In this document: positions 33,035 to 41,926 of the stretch, piece after piece
Layout: the number at the start of each line of letters is the position of its first letter
Position numbering within the stretch: position 1 is the stretch's first letter
Source: Acidobacteriota bacterium
Lineage (GTDB): Bacteria > Acidobacteriota > Blastocatellia > Chloracidobacteriales > Chloracidobacteriaceae
DNA: 64,000 bases
Direction: 5' to 3'
NCBI GenBank assembly: GCA_016208495.1
Contig: JACQXX010000104.1
Location: forward strand, 22,664-86,663
The notes under the pieces: generated by a model
The model's input: only the letters and a program-made list of their open reading frames with translations
What the model was told of the DNA's origin: nothing
Databases searched by the model: none
Made by a program: the position numbers and the translations under genes

Positions 33035-33285
33035 TTTTTTTAGCGTTTTGCCTATCAAAACCTCAAGTTACACGTTAAGCCCTTCACATTCGATATCCCG
33101 AACATTTGCCGTGACCAGTGACACCACTCTCTATCGGCGCAAGTCCTTTTGTTACTATAAATTGGGCTGTTTTCAGAAGTAGCATGATTTGGACCGGCAC
33201 TGGAGACCAGAAGTGAATGAGGATTGGCAGGTATAACCATCGCCACAGCAACGATGTTTTACGGTGGGCATAGCGAGGGACGGAC

Positions 33286-33726
33286 ATGCTGCGAGGGAAT
33301 CATACAGCCCGCATTGATGACAAAGGGCGGTTAAAGATCCCAACTCCCTTCCGGCGACTGCTTGAAGACCGGTATGGTCTGCTCCTCTATATCACCAGCC
33401 TGACTGGTGAATGTGCCCGCATTTATCCGATGCCTGAATGGGTGGCGATTGAAACCCGACTCCTGGCGCTTCCGGTGATGGATCCGGCACGCCGCAAGTT
33501 TCTGGATCGAACCAACTATTATGGCCAGGAAGCAGAAATGGACACCCAGGGACGTGTTCTGATTCCGTACCAGTTGCGGTCCAAAGCCGAAATGCTCGGT
33601 GACGTCGCGGTTCTGGGGTATCTGAATTACCTTGAGGTCTGGAGTCTTGAACGATTTGAAGCCCGACTGGCAGCCGATCCATTTACCGATGATGACGCCG
33701 CCGCTCTGGCCAGACTCGGAATTTAG
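33286..33726 (+). CDS. mraZ: Transcriptional regulator MraZ
   Basis: 146-residue MraZ, first gene of the division and cell-wall (dcw) cluster. It has the two AbrB-like beta-barrel repeats of the family: MLRGNHTARIDDKGRLKIP (residues 1-19) and AEMDTQGRVLIPYQLRSKAE (residues ~83-102), both with the D(x)KGR/DxQGR element that makes the DNA-binding octamer ring. In other bacteria MraZ represses its own operon by binding tandem GTGG-type boxes; a triple repeat of that kind lies at 33010-33034. ATG 33286 follows GCGAGGGACGGAC, a reasonable ribosome site. The following gene starts 18 bp downstream. Confidence 0.95.
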   Translation: MLRGNHTARIDDKGRLKIPTPFRRLLEDRYGLLLYITSLTGECARIYPMPEWVAIETRLLALPVMDPARRKFLDRTNYYGQEAEMDTQGRVLIPYQLRSKAEMLGDVAVLGYLNYLEVWSLERFEARLAADPFTDDDAAALARLGI

Positions 33727-33744
33727 CCAACATGTTGAACGGCA

Positions 33745-34752
33745 ATGATATTTGAGAAATCAGCTCCTTTGATACAACACCTGCCTGTTATGGTGGATGA
33801 GATCCTGACGTTGCTGGAGCCTGAACGCGGCGGGTGGATCGTGGATGGAACGCTTGGTTTGGGCGGCCACACCGAAGCCGTTCTCAAGCATTCGGAAACA
33901 ACTCGCGTTCTGGCAATTGATCGTGATACCGAAGCACTGGCACTGGCCCACGAACGGCTTGCCCCGTTTGCTGACCGCGTCGTCTTCGTTCACGGGGACT
34001 TTCGCGATCTGCGCCACATCCTGGCGCACCACCATCTCACGCAGGTTTTTGCCATTTTGGTTGACCTTGGGGTTTCATCCTGGCAACTCGGCCAGGCCCA
34101 TCGAGGGTTTAGTTTTCAACTCAATGGCCCGCTTGATATGCGTATGGACCAAACCCGATCTGTCACAGCAGCGGAGCTGGTCAATACTCTTTCGGCTGAG
34201 GAACTTGCCAACCTGATCTTTGAATATGGTGAAGAGCCGGCTTCGCGGCGGATTGCCCGCCGCATCGTCAATGAACGGGTTAAACACCCGATTGAAACCA
34301 CCGAGCAACTGGCTGAACTGGTCCGACGGGCGGTTCCCTTTTCACCCAAACAGTTTCGAATTGACCCAGCCACTCGCACGTTTCAAGCCTTGCGGATTGC
34401 GGTGAACCGTGAACTGGAACACCTGGACCAGTTTGTTACCGATGCGATTGATCATTTGCTCCCAGACGGCAAACTGGCAGTCATCACATTTCATTCGCTG
34501 GAAGACCGCTTAATTAAGCACGCCTTCCGGATTGAAGCTGGGATGGAAAATCCGATCACTGACCGACGCGCCATCTGGTTAACCCCACACCACGAACGAA
34601 CCGTTCCCCCAAAACGTGTTTCGCTGGTGACCAAAAAACCAGTTGTGGCGTCAGAAGCTGAAATTGACCGGAACCCACGTGCCCGGAGCGCCAAATTACG
34701 AATATGCCAGCGGGTTGCTCCGTCTGATCCCGATGCCTTGAGCCCAACCTGA
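33745..34752 (+). CDS. rsmH: 16S rRNA (cytosine(1402)-N4)-methyltransferase RsmH
   Basis: 335-residue MraW/RsmH, which methylates N4 of C1402 in the ribosomal P site. The conserved start HLPVMVDEILTLLEPERGG, SAM motif VDGTLGLGGHTEAVL near 35-49, IDRDTEALALA, LVDLGVSSWQLGQAHRGFSF near 112-131 and DMRMDQ are all present; the later HFRIDPATRTFQALRIAVN-type segment (KQFRIDPATRTFQALRIA) and ITFHSLEDRLIKHAF complete the family. It is the second gene of the dcw cluster, as usual. Its TGA stop overlaps the ATG of the next gene by one base (TGATG). Confidence 0.95.
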   Translation: MIFEKSAPLIQHLPVMVDEILTLLEPERGGWIVDGTLGLGGHTEAVLKHSETTRVLAIDRDTEALALAHERLAPFADRVVFVHGDFRDLRHILAHHHLTQVFAILVDLGVSSWQLGQAHRGFSFQLNGPLDMRMDQTRSVTAAELVNTLSAEELANLIFEYGEEPASRRIARRIVNERVKHPIETTEQLAELVRRAVPFSPKQFRIDPATRTFQALRIAVNRELEHLDQFVTDAIDHLLPDGKLAVITFHSLEDRLIKHAFRIEAGMENPITDRRAIWLTPHHERTVPPKRVSLVTKKPVVASEAEIDRNPRARSAKLRICQRVAPSDPDALSPT

Positions 34753-35204
34753 TGTCATCCTCCTTATCCCAGGCTCGGGGACGACAAGGATCACATTCGT
34801 TTGGCCGAATCTTGTTTAGAATCAAGCAGGGACACTTCATTGACCATGAAAGGAACCTGAAACCGCGTATGCAACGCTATCGCCTGCAGTCTTCAATCCA
34901 AAACACCTGCCCCAAACGTGCGCTTGACCGCACCTGGTTCCGACAGTGGGGACTCACCATCATCCTCGGGACCTCGGTTGCCTGTGGGTTTGTCTATGTG
35001 TCGTGGCAACACGTCAGAGCAGTTGAAATTGGATATGAAACCGAACAGATCAAACAACAAATCCAGCACCTTGACCAGGAACAGCGCAAACTTGAACTTG
35101 AACGGCAACGACTTTTGTCACCCAGCGTGCTTGAAAACCGCGCCCGCCGACAAGGAATGGGGCTGCCCCAGGCCAATCAGACCATTGTCATCGAACACCG
35201 CTAG
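34752..35204 (+). CDS. ftsL: Cell division protein FtsL-like
   Basis: Small bitopic division protein in the FtsL position. From the second possible start (ATG 34869) it has 111 residues; the first ATG (34752), overlapping the rsmH stop, adds 39 basic residues, an acceptable cytoplasmic tail. One membrane segment (LTIILGTSVACGFVYVSWQHV) is followed by a heptad-rich coiled coil (TEQIKQQIQHLDQEQRKLEL) and the motif LLSPSVLENRARRQGMGLP, typical of FtsL. FtsL pairs with FtsB and FtsQ at the septum to activate FtsWI. Sequence identity in FtsL is always low, so position and topology carry much of the call. Confidence 0.85.
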   Translation: MSSSLSQARGRQGSHSFGRILFRIKQGHFIDHERNLKPRMQRYRLQSSIQNTCPKRALDRTWFRQWGLTIILGTSVACGFVYVSWQHVRAVEIGYETEQIKQQIQHLDQEQRKLELERQRLLSPSVLENRARRQGMGLPQANQTIVIEHR

Positions 35205-35284
35205 CCGTCCTGAACAAAAAGACGGAATGATTGAATCCAGCCTGGTTTCTAGCATCGGCAACGACTTGAACTACCTGAGTGAGC

Positions 35285-37438
35285 ATGGCACTTCGCGAGA
35301 CGATTAAACAAAAAACAACTCGGAAAAAACTGGTGGCGGTCACACCACCCCAGTTGTTGCCACCAGTCCGACTGAGCGTGATTGCCGTGGTGTTGCTGGT
35401 CTGGATGAGTTTGATCATTGGGAGACTGGTCAAGTACCAGATCCATGAACATCAGATCATGTGCGAACGAGCCGAACAACAGCAACAACGCGTGGTTGAG
35501 ACCACTCCCCGGCGCGGCACCATCACGGATCGAAATGGCTATCAACTGGCCACCAGTACCGAGGTTTCATCGGTGTATGTCTCACCGGGCCAGGTTCCCA
35601 AGCCAGCCCCTCACGTTGACGAACTCGCCAAAATCCTCGACATGCCACGCGAAACCGTGTTGCAGCGGCTGACATCATCAAAAGTTTTCGTGCCGCTCAA
35701 ACGCAAAATCACCGATGATCAGGCCAAAGCGCTTACTCAGCTTGATATTCCAGGCATTCAATTTGTCACGGAAACTAAACGCAGCTATCCACAAGGCGAG
35801 CTGGCATCAACCGTGCTCGGCTATGTGAACTTTGAGGAGCAAGGCGTGGCGGGCGTCGAAGGAGAATTCGACAAACACTTGAGGGGGACCGCCGGAAAAG
35901 TCCTGGTTGAATCCGATGCCAAAGGACGTCCGTTTCATCGCAACCAGCAAACGAGTGAAGTTGGTCAGAGCCTGACCCTGACCGTGGATCAACGCATCCA
36001 GTACAAAACCGAACAAATCCTGAAGGAAACGGTGGCCTCAACTCGTGCCAAGAGTGTGATGGCGGTGGTGATGGATCCAACCACCGGCGACATTCTGGCA
36101 CTCGCCACAACCCCAACCTTTGATCCAAATACCCGGGCCGAAAATGAAGAAGACCTCCGGGCTCGTCGCAATCGGGTTGCCGAAGAAGCCTATGAACCGG
36201 GATCAATTTTTAAAATCGTGACCTACTCCGCCGCGCTTGAAGAAAAACTCCTGCGGCCATCCGATGGGATCAACTGTCAGGGCGGATCAATCACCATTGC
36301 CGGTCATACCGTGCGCGATGGCGGAGGCTATGGGATGCTCACGGCGACGGAGGCCATCAGCGTTTCAAGCAACGTGGCGGCCATCAAAACCGGACGCCAG
36401 CTTGGAAAAGAGCGTCTCTTGAAATATGTTGAGCGGTTTGGGTTTGGACAGTCCACCAACGCTGGCTTTCCAGCCGAGTCAGCCGGATCCATTGGTGGCG
36501 TCAACCGATGGTCGGATTTGTCATATGCATCGCTTCCGATGGGCTATGAAATACAGGTCACGCCACTGCAACTGGCTGGTGCCATTGGGGCTCTGGCCAA
36601 TGATGGCGTTTGGGTTCAGCCCCATATCGTCCGCAATATCCTCTCAACCACCGGCGATGTGATCTTTGACACCGAACCAAAAACCCGTCGGGTGGTCAGT
36701 GTGAAAACCGCGCAGGACATGCGGACGATGTTGCGCAACGTCGTGGAGCGCGGCACGGCCAAGAAAGCCAAACTGAACGGCTATTCGGCAGGCGGGAAAA
36801 CTGGAACCGCGAAAAAATTTGACCACAAAATCGGACGCTATTCCGAAGTCAAATACTTTGCTTCATTCATCGGACTGGCACCGGTTGAAAAGCCCAAAGT
36901 GGTGATTGCCGTGGTGGTGGATGAGCCTCCCTTCGGTGCTCACCATGGCGGTGATGCGGCAGCACCCGTTTTTAAACGGATTGCGGAAATGGCCCTCCCA
37001 ATTTTGGGAGCCAAACCAGATGTCCCGTTTGACCCGCAGGACGCACTCCTGGCTGCCAACCAAAATCTACCGGATGAACCCGATCCATTTGATTTACCAG
37101 GAAAACAAATTGCGGCACCGGCATCAGGTATCGAAGCTCCACCAGCCGATGTCGTGCTTACCAGCACCACTCAGTCCAAACCGGCCTCCCATCCGTCATC
37201 GGCAGCCGCCTCAATAGTCCGCAACCACACTCCGCTGGTGACGGTCAATGCCCCAAGCCGAGGCATTCGCATGCCGGATTTGACGGGCCAGGGCCTTCGG
37301 ACAGCGGTCACAACCTGCTCGAAACTCGGGATTCGGATTCAGTCTTCCGGATTTGGGGTCATCAGAGAACAACTCCCTGCCCCAGGCGAACTGGTGTCGC
37401 CGGGAAGTACCTGTCAAGTCCGATTAAGTTCGTCTTGA
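35285..37438 (+). CDS. ftsI: Peptidoglycan transpeptidase FtsI (PBP) with PASTA domain
   Basis: 717-residue class B penicillin-binding protein of the division complex. One N-terminal membrane anchor (LSVIAVVLLVWMSLIIGRLV), a dimerisation region with RRGTITDRNGYQLA, and the transpeptidase domain: SxxK in PGSIFKIV (about residue 307), SxN in VSSNVAAI (about 361), KTG in GGKTGTAKKF (about 505). The C-terminus carries an Ala/Pro/Ser-rich linker and one PASTA domain (MPDLTGQGLRTAVTTCSKLG), as in SpoVD/Pbp2x-like and many acidobacterial FtsI, instead of the bare E. coli form. It cross-links septal peptidoglycan with FtsW (43441-44583). GTG 35279 is an alternative start two codons earlier. Confidence 0.94.
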   Translation: MALRETIKQKTTRKKLVAVTPPQLLPPVRLSVIAVVLLVWMSLIIGRLVKYQIHEHQIMCERAEQQQQRVVETTPRRGTITDRNGYQLATSTEVSSVYVSPGQVPKPAPHVDELAKILDMPRETVLQRLTSSKVFVPLKRKITDDQAKALTQLDIPGIQFVTETKRSYPQGELASTVLGYVNFEEQGVAGVEGEFDKHLRGTAGKVLVESDAKGRPFHRNQQTSEVGQSLTLTVDQRIQYKTEQILKETVASTRAKSVMAVVMDPTTGDILALATTPTFDPNTRAENEEDLRARRNRVAEEAYEPGSIFKIVTYSAALEEKLLRPSDGINCQGGSITIAGHTVRDGGGYGMLTATEAISVSSNVAAIKTGRQLGKERLLKYVERFGFGQSTNAGFPAESAGSIGGVNRWSDLSYASLPMGYEIQVTPLQLAGAIGALANDGVWVQPHIVRNILSTTGDVIFDTEPKTRRVVSVKTAQDMRTMLRNVVERGTAKKAKLNGYSAGGKTGTAKKFDHKIGRYSEVKYFASFIGLAPVEKPKVVIAVVVDEPPFGAHHGGDAAAPVFKRIAEMALPILGAKPDVPFDPQDALLAANQNLPDEPDPFDLPGKQIAAPASGIEAPPADVVLTSTTQSKPASHPSSAAASIVRNHTPLVTVNAPSRGIRMPDLTGQGLRTAVTTCSKLGIRIQSSGFGVIREQLPAPGELVSPGSTCQVRLSSS

Positions 37439-37500
37439 CCACGGACGGAATACCACACCAGCAACGAGTGCACGCCATTTTTCACAGGACAAGGGTTATT

Positions 37501-39030
37501 ATGGTACAGGCTCAAGACATTGCACGTTTGATCGGAGGGCATTTCAGCGGCCCCGCCGGTGACGTTTGTGCCATTCACCACCATGCTGCGTCCTGCCAGC
37601 CCAAGAGCCTGTTTGTCGCTATCCAGGGGGCCCGATCAGACGGTCATCAATTTATCCCTCAGGCCCTGAGCCAGGGAGCACTTGGTGTTATCTCAGAACG
37701 TCCCTGCCCTGCCGATTTCAATCACATCTGGATTCAAGTACCGGACGCCCGGCTGGCCATTGCCCAGGCTGCCGCTGCCATCCATGGATACCCAAGCCAC
37801 AGCCTCAATCTGGTTGGAATCACCGGAACCAACGGCAAAACGACAACTGCCTATTTGCTCAATGCGATATTCCAGTCGGCATTTGGCCTTTCAGCCATGA
37901 TGGGCACGGTGGAATACCGGATTGGAAATCACACTGAAACAGCCCATCACACCACGCCGGAAGCCTCTGAAATTCAATATTTTCTGCGCCGGGCCGTTGA
38001 TGCGGGGTGCAAATATGCCGTCATGGAAGTCTCATCGCACGCCATTGATTTGCACCGGGCGGCAGCACTGAACTTTGCAGTAGCTGTTTTTTCAAACCTG
38101 ACCCAGGACCATCTTGATTACCACAAAACCATGGAGGCGTACTTTGATGTCAAGCGCCGTCTTTTTGACGGACGCCTGTGCCCGATTCCACCAGTCGTGG
38201 TGCTGAATCGGGATGATCCGTATGGCGAACGACTGTACCAGGAGCTACCAAACCAGACTCGGAAGGTGAGCTATGGAATTCGCTCAGGTGATCAGGATAA
38301 CCGGCAGATGGATATCTGGATTGATCGCGTTCAAACCAATCTTTCCGGCCTGTCACTCACGGTCCATTGGCCTCACAAAATCCTTGAGATCAAATCGCCA
38401 ATGGTCGGTAAACCGCATGCCTACAATATTTTGGCATCAGTTGCGACCGCCACGGCCTGTTCAATCCCGGCGGAACATATTGTGACCGGCATTTCACAAA
38501 CACAGGTTCCGGGGCGGTTTGAGCGGGTTGATGGTGGAAGCCAGGGGTTTGCCGTCGTGGTTGATTATGCCCATACCCCAGATGCCGTCCAGAATGCACT
38601 GGGTGCGGCGCGAGAACTGGTGGCTCAAACCGGTGGCCGGGTGATCACGCTTTTTGGGTGCGGAGGTGACCGGGATCGCACCAAACGCCCGCTGATGGCT
38701 GAAGCTGCCGCCCAGTACAGCGACATTATCGTGGCCACCTCGGACAATCCGCGCTCTGAATCTCCGGAACAGATTCTGGATGACGCCGAAATTGGATTAC
38801 TCAAAGTGGGCAAGCCCTATCACCGCATCACTGACCGCCGCCAGGCAATTACGTTTGCGATTCAGCAGGCTCAACCAGGTGATATTGTGGTGTTAGCTGG
38901 TAAAGGACACGAACCCTATCAAATTCTTGCAGATCGAACGATTCACTTTGACGACCGCGAAGAGGCCCGTCAGGTATTGCGGAATCTGCTTGACCCACCC
39001 CACCAGGAGGCTGCCTGTGTTCATTCCTGA
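37501..39030 (+). CDS. murE: UDP-MurNAc-tripeptide synthetase MurE (meso-DAP type)
   Basis: 509 residues from ATG 37501, which is preceded by AAGGGTT; a TTG overlapping the ftsI stop (37435) would add 22 residues. Mur-ligase features: ATP loop GITGTNGKTTTAYLL near 104-118, the carbamylated-Lys region and HLDYHKTMEAYFDVKRRLF, and late GHEPYQ. The amino-acid pocket reads TSDNPRSESPE; DNPR selects meso-diaminopimelate rather than lysine, so the organism should have A1-gamma-type peptidoglycan. Adds the third residue to UDP-MurNAc-L-Ala-D-Glu in the cytoplasm. The murF start overlaps its end by 14 bp. Confidence 0.95.
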   Translation: MVQAQDIARLIGGHFSGPAGDVCAIHHHAASCQPKSLFVAIQGARSDGHQFIPQALSQGALGVISERPCPADFNHIWIQVPDARLAIAQAAAAIHGYPSHSLNLVGITGTNGKTTTAYLLNAIFQSAFGLSAMMGTVEYRIGNHTETAHHTTPEASEIQYFLRRAVDAGCKYAVMEVSSHAIDLHRAAALNFAVAVFSNLTQDHLDYHKTMEAYFDVKRRLFDGRLCPIPPVVVLNRDDPYGERLYQELPNQTRKVSYGIRSGDQDNRQMDIWIDRVQTNLSGLSLTVHWPHKILEIKSPMVGKPHAYNILASVATATACSIPAEHIVTGISQTQVPGRFERVDGGSQGFAVVVDYAHTPDAVQNALGAARELVAQTGGRVITLFGCGGDRDRTKRPLMAEAAAQYSDIIVATSDNPRSESPEQILDDAEIGLLKVGKPYHRITDRRQAITFAIQQAQPGDIVVLAGKGHEPYQILADRTIHFDDREEARQVLRNLLDPPHQEAACVHS

Positions 39031-40480
39031 AATTGGCCACCTGGCGGGCGCGAAAAACCTGACGGAACTGATCCATGAAGTCGCTGAAATTTCCCCGGTC
39101 GGGTTTGCCATTGACTCGCGAAGCATTCAACCCGACGAACTCTTTTTTGCCATTCAGGGCACGGTGTTTGACGGCCATGCCTTTGTGAAAGCAGCTTTTG
39201 AGCGCGGCGCCTGCGCCGCCATTCTTTCAACCAGTATCAAAGACTTGACGGATGCCGAACGCCAGCGCTGCTTGATGGTTGATGACACCCTGCTGGCACT
39301 CCAACAACTGGCCCACCGGCTGTTGATCGAGTGGGGACGTCCAGTCATTGGTGTTACAGGGAGTGTTGGCAAAACCACCGCCAAGGAACTCACGGCCCGC
39401 ACAGTTTCAACCTGTGGTCGGGTTCACGCGTCGGTGGGGAACCTGAACAACACATTTGGACTTCCACTGACGGCACTCAAGATGATTTCGAATCACCATA
39501 AAATGGATGATTTCGACTTTGCAGTCTTTGAGATGGGTATGAGCTTTCCCGGCGAAATCACCCAACTGACCAAAATTGCCCCGCCGCATATCAGTGTGGT
39601 GCTCAATGTGGCGCCGGTGCATCTGGAAAATTTTGACAGCATTGACGGAATTGCCGCAGCCAAAGCCGAAATCATTCACGGCATGATCGAAGGCGGAACG
39701 GCGATTCTCAATGTTGATGATCCTCGGGTTTGCCAGATGGCTGAAATAGCACGGGCCAAAAATGGTAAGGTGGTGTTTTTTGGTCGTGGGAAAGAAGCCA
39801 ATGTCCGCGCCATTGATGTCACACCGCAAGGGTTGCTTGGAACAGATTTTACGCTGGTGACTCCGAAAGGCACGATTCCAGTTCACCTGCCATTGCCGGG
39901 TGAGCATTTTGTCCACAATGCACTGGCCGCCGCTGCCGTGGCCCTGGAATGCGGGGGCTACCTGGACAGCATTGCCGCCGCGCTGGAACAAGGAAAACCG
40001 GCCCCACATCGCGGTGAAGTTCTCCATTTTGAAGCTGGCTTTACGGTGGTGGATGATTCCTATAACTCCAACCCTCAGGCACTCAACGGGATGATGAAAC
40101 TTCTGGCTGCCGTGCCCGATGCCCGCCGCACCGTACTGGTCGCCGGAGAGATGCTTGAACTTGGACCAACCGGGGCGCAAATGCATGCGGAATGCGGAAA
40201 AGCCGCCGCCGAACATGGAATCGGACTCCTGGTTGGGATTCGTGGGCTGGCGGAACATTTTTTGACCGGGGCACACACTGCTGGTTTGCCCCATTCACAA
40301 ACTTATTTTGCATCTGATGCCACCCAGGCTGGTGAATGGCTTACCCAAGTCATCCGTCCTGGAGATGTGGTGTTGGTGAAAGGATCTCGTGGCGTTCGAA
40401 CGGAACTGGTCATTGAAACGCTCAAACAACGCTATTCGGTTTGTCCGACGGCACCACCTCAAACCGGGTTATACAGATAA
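39017..40480 (+). CDS. murF: UDP-MurNAc-pentapeptide synthetase MurF
   Basis: 487 residues from GTG 39017, chosen because a consensus AGGAGG lies 6 bases ahead (39005-39010) and the following codons (FIPEIGHLAGA) start the family sequence. It adds D-Ala-D-Ala to the UDP-MurNAc-tripeptide. Features: N-terminal substrate domain with GFAIDSRSIQPDELFFAIQG, ATP loop GVTGSVGKTTAKELTAR near residue 112-128, and EMGMSFPGEI, NVAPVHLENFDS and DDSYNSNPQAL, the usual Mur-ligase series. Starts inside the end of murE, implying translational coupling. No ddl (D-Ala-D-Ala ligase) gene is in this cluster, so it must be encoded elsewhere. Confidence 0.95.
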   Translation: MFIPEIGHLAGAKNLTELIHEVAEISPVGFAIDSRSIQPDELFFAIQGTVFDGHAFVKAAFERGACAAILSTSIKDLTDAERQRCLMVDDTLLALQQLAHRLLIEWGRPVIGVTGSVGKTTAKELTARTVSTCGRVHASVGNLNNTFGLPLTALKMISNHHKMDDFDFAVFEMGMSFPGEITQLTKIAPPHISVVLNVAPVHLENFDSIDGIAAAKAEIIHGMIEGGTAILNVDDPRVCQMAEIARAKNGKVVFFGRGKEANVRAIDVTPQGLLGTDFTLVTPKGTIPVHLPLPGEHFVHNALAAAAVALECGGYLDSIAAALEQGKPAPHRGEVLHFEAGFTVVDDSYNSNPQALNGMMKLLAAVPDARRTVLVAGEMLELGPTGAQMHAECGKAAAEHGIGLLVGIRGLAEHFLTGAHTAGLPHSQTYFASDATQAGEWLTQVIRPGDVVLVKGSRGVRTELVIETLKQRYSVCPTAPPQTGLYR

Positions 40481-40560
40481 AGCAGGTGTCGGACTGAGGA
40501 GGTTTCCCAACGTGATGCTGCTTGATTCCTGGTATTCGAAACGCTAAAGGCTGGTTTTTT

Positions 40561-41673
40561 GTGCTCTATTACCTGCTCTACCACGTTTTACGAGAACTTC
40601 ATCCCAGCTTTGGCGCGCTTCGCGTGTTTGGCGAAGTTTCGTTCCGGGCTGCGCTGGCGGCGATTACAGCGCTGATCATTAGCCTGGCATTTGGTCCGCT
40701 GATGATCGAAAAGCTGCGCATCTTAAAATTTGGACAGGAAATCCGTGAAGAAGGCATGACCACTCACCGCATCAAGCGCGGAACGCCCACGATGGGTGGC
40801 ATTCTCATCATCACGGCGGTCGCCGGCGCCACACTGCTCTGGGCAAATCTCAGTAACCTCTATGTCTGGGTGGTTTTGTTTGCGCTTCTTTCCCACGGGG
40901 CAATTGGCTTTGTGGATGATTTTTTGAAAATTAAGAAGAAGCACAACCTTGGGCTTCAGGGACGCTACAAGCTGATCGGTCAGTTTGGGTCTGAAGTGAT
41001 CATTGGATTGGTGCTGCTGGTTGGGGCGCATTACTCAACCCAACTCAGCGTGCCATTTTTCAAGGATTTTCGCCCGGAACTCGGCTGGGCGCTGTATCTG
41101 GCGTTTATGATCATCGTGATGACCGGCAGTTCCAACGCGGTGAACCTGACCGATGGACTCGACGGCCTGGCGATCAGTACCACATTTGTGGTGGCTTCGG
41201 CGCTGGCTGGACTGACCTTTGTCACTGGGTACACCGACGCTGCGAAGTACCTCGGACTGACAGCAAATCCAGAAGCCTGGGAAATTACCATCTTTTGTGC
41301 CGCGCTGGCCGGTGCCAGCCTTGGGTTTTTGTGGTTCAACGCCCCGCCGGCTGAGGTTTTTATGGGCGACGTCGGCAGTCTGGCGATTGGCGGGGCGATT
41401 GGCTGTATCGCCATTCTGATCAAACAGGAACTGCTGCTGGTGGTCATCGGCGGGATTTTTGTCATCGAGGCCCTGTCGGTCATTATGCAAACGACCTACT
41501 ACAAGATGACCAAAGATCCTCAAACCGGAATCGGAAAACGCATCTTCAAAATGTCTCCGATTCATCATCATTTTGAATTGCTTGGTTGGAAAGAATCAAA
41601 GATCGTCTTTCGTTTCTTAATTTTACAGTTCTTATTTGTTTTGCTTGGTTTGGCAACGTTGAAATTACGGTAA
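40561..41673 (+). CDS. mraY: Phospho-MurNAc-pentapeptide transferase MraY
   Basis: About 370 residues, ten hydrophobic segments. Makes lipid I by moving phospho-MurNAc-pentapeptide to undecaprenyl phosphate in the inner membrane. Diagnostic motifs: [29 protein letters not shown] (Asp pair), [13 protein letters not shown] near residue 200-212, [12 protein letters not shown] and [13 protein letters not shown] place the start at GTG 40561 (VLYYLLYH), which matches the family; TTG 40522 would add 13 residues. A consensus AGGAGG at 40497-40502 instead serves an 11-codon frame at 40512-40547. The stop lies in a GTAGCGAG-type repeat, and two 33-bp tandem units follow. Confidence 0.92.
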   Translation: MLYYLLYHVLRELHPSFGALRVFGEVSFRAALAAITALIISLAFGPLMIEKLRILKFGQEIREEGMTTHRIKRGTPTMGGILIITAVAGATLLWANLSNLYVWVVLFALLSHGAIGFVDDFLKIKKKHNLGLQGRYKLIGQFGSEVIIGLVLLVGAHYSTQLSVPFFKDFRPELGWALYLAFMIIVMTGSSNAVNLTDGLDGLAISTTFVVASALAGLTFVTGYTDAAKYLGLTANPEAWEITIFCAALAGASLGFLWFNAPPAEVFMGDVGSLAIGGAIGCIAILIKQELLLVVIGGIFVIEALSVIMQTTYYKMTKDPQTGIGKRIFKMSPIHHHFELLGWKESKIVFRFLILQFLFVLLGLATLKLR

Positions 41674-41919
41674 CCAGCGAGGTAGCGAGTAGTCAATCCA
41701 CGGTAACCAGCGAGGTAGCAAGTAGCGAGTAGTCAATCCAATGCGTTTTGACTTTAATACACAGAAAATAAATCCAAATTCTTCTATGGTTTCTGAGGTT
41801 TCAACGGGATAGCTATCATGGAAATATTTATCTGAAAGTTATAGCAATCCCAGCAGTAACCAACACACTTCAAAACACAGGGATTGACTACTCGCTACTC
41901 GCTACTCGCTACTCACTCA
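41668..41919. repeat. GTAGCGAGTA-arm inverted element inside the dcw cluster
   Basis: A 33-bp unit beginning CGGTAACCAGCGAGGTAG is present twice (41668-41700 and, with a 7-base expansion, 41701-41740). The right arm 41883-41917 (GACTACTCGCTACTCGCTAC words) is inverted to it across a 140-bp core. It interrupts the otherwise tight mraY-murD junction and includes the mraY stop codon. Confidence 0.85.
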
Positions 41920-41926
41920 TCTAATT

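Noticed and set aside
33156..33161. TATAAA as a second promoter nearer to mraZ
   Set aside because: No acceptable -35 hexamer lies 16-19 bp upstream, so it was not listed as a promoter.
37435..37500. Earlier TTG start for murE overlapping ftsI
   Set aside because: The extra 22 residues do not resemble MurE N-termini and ATG 37501 has a better ribosome site.
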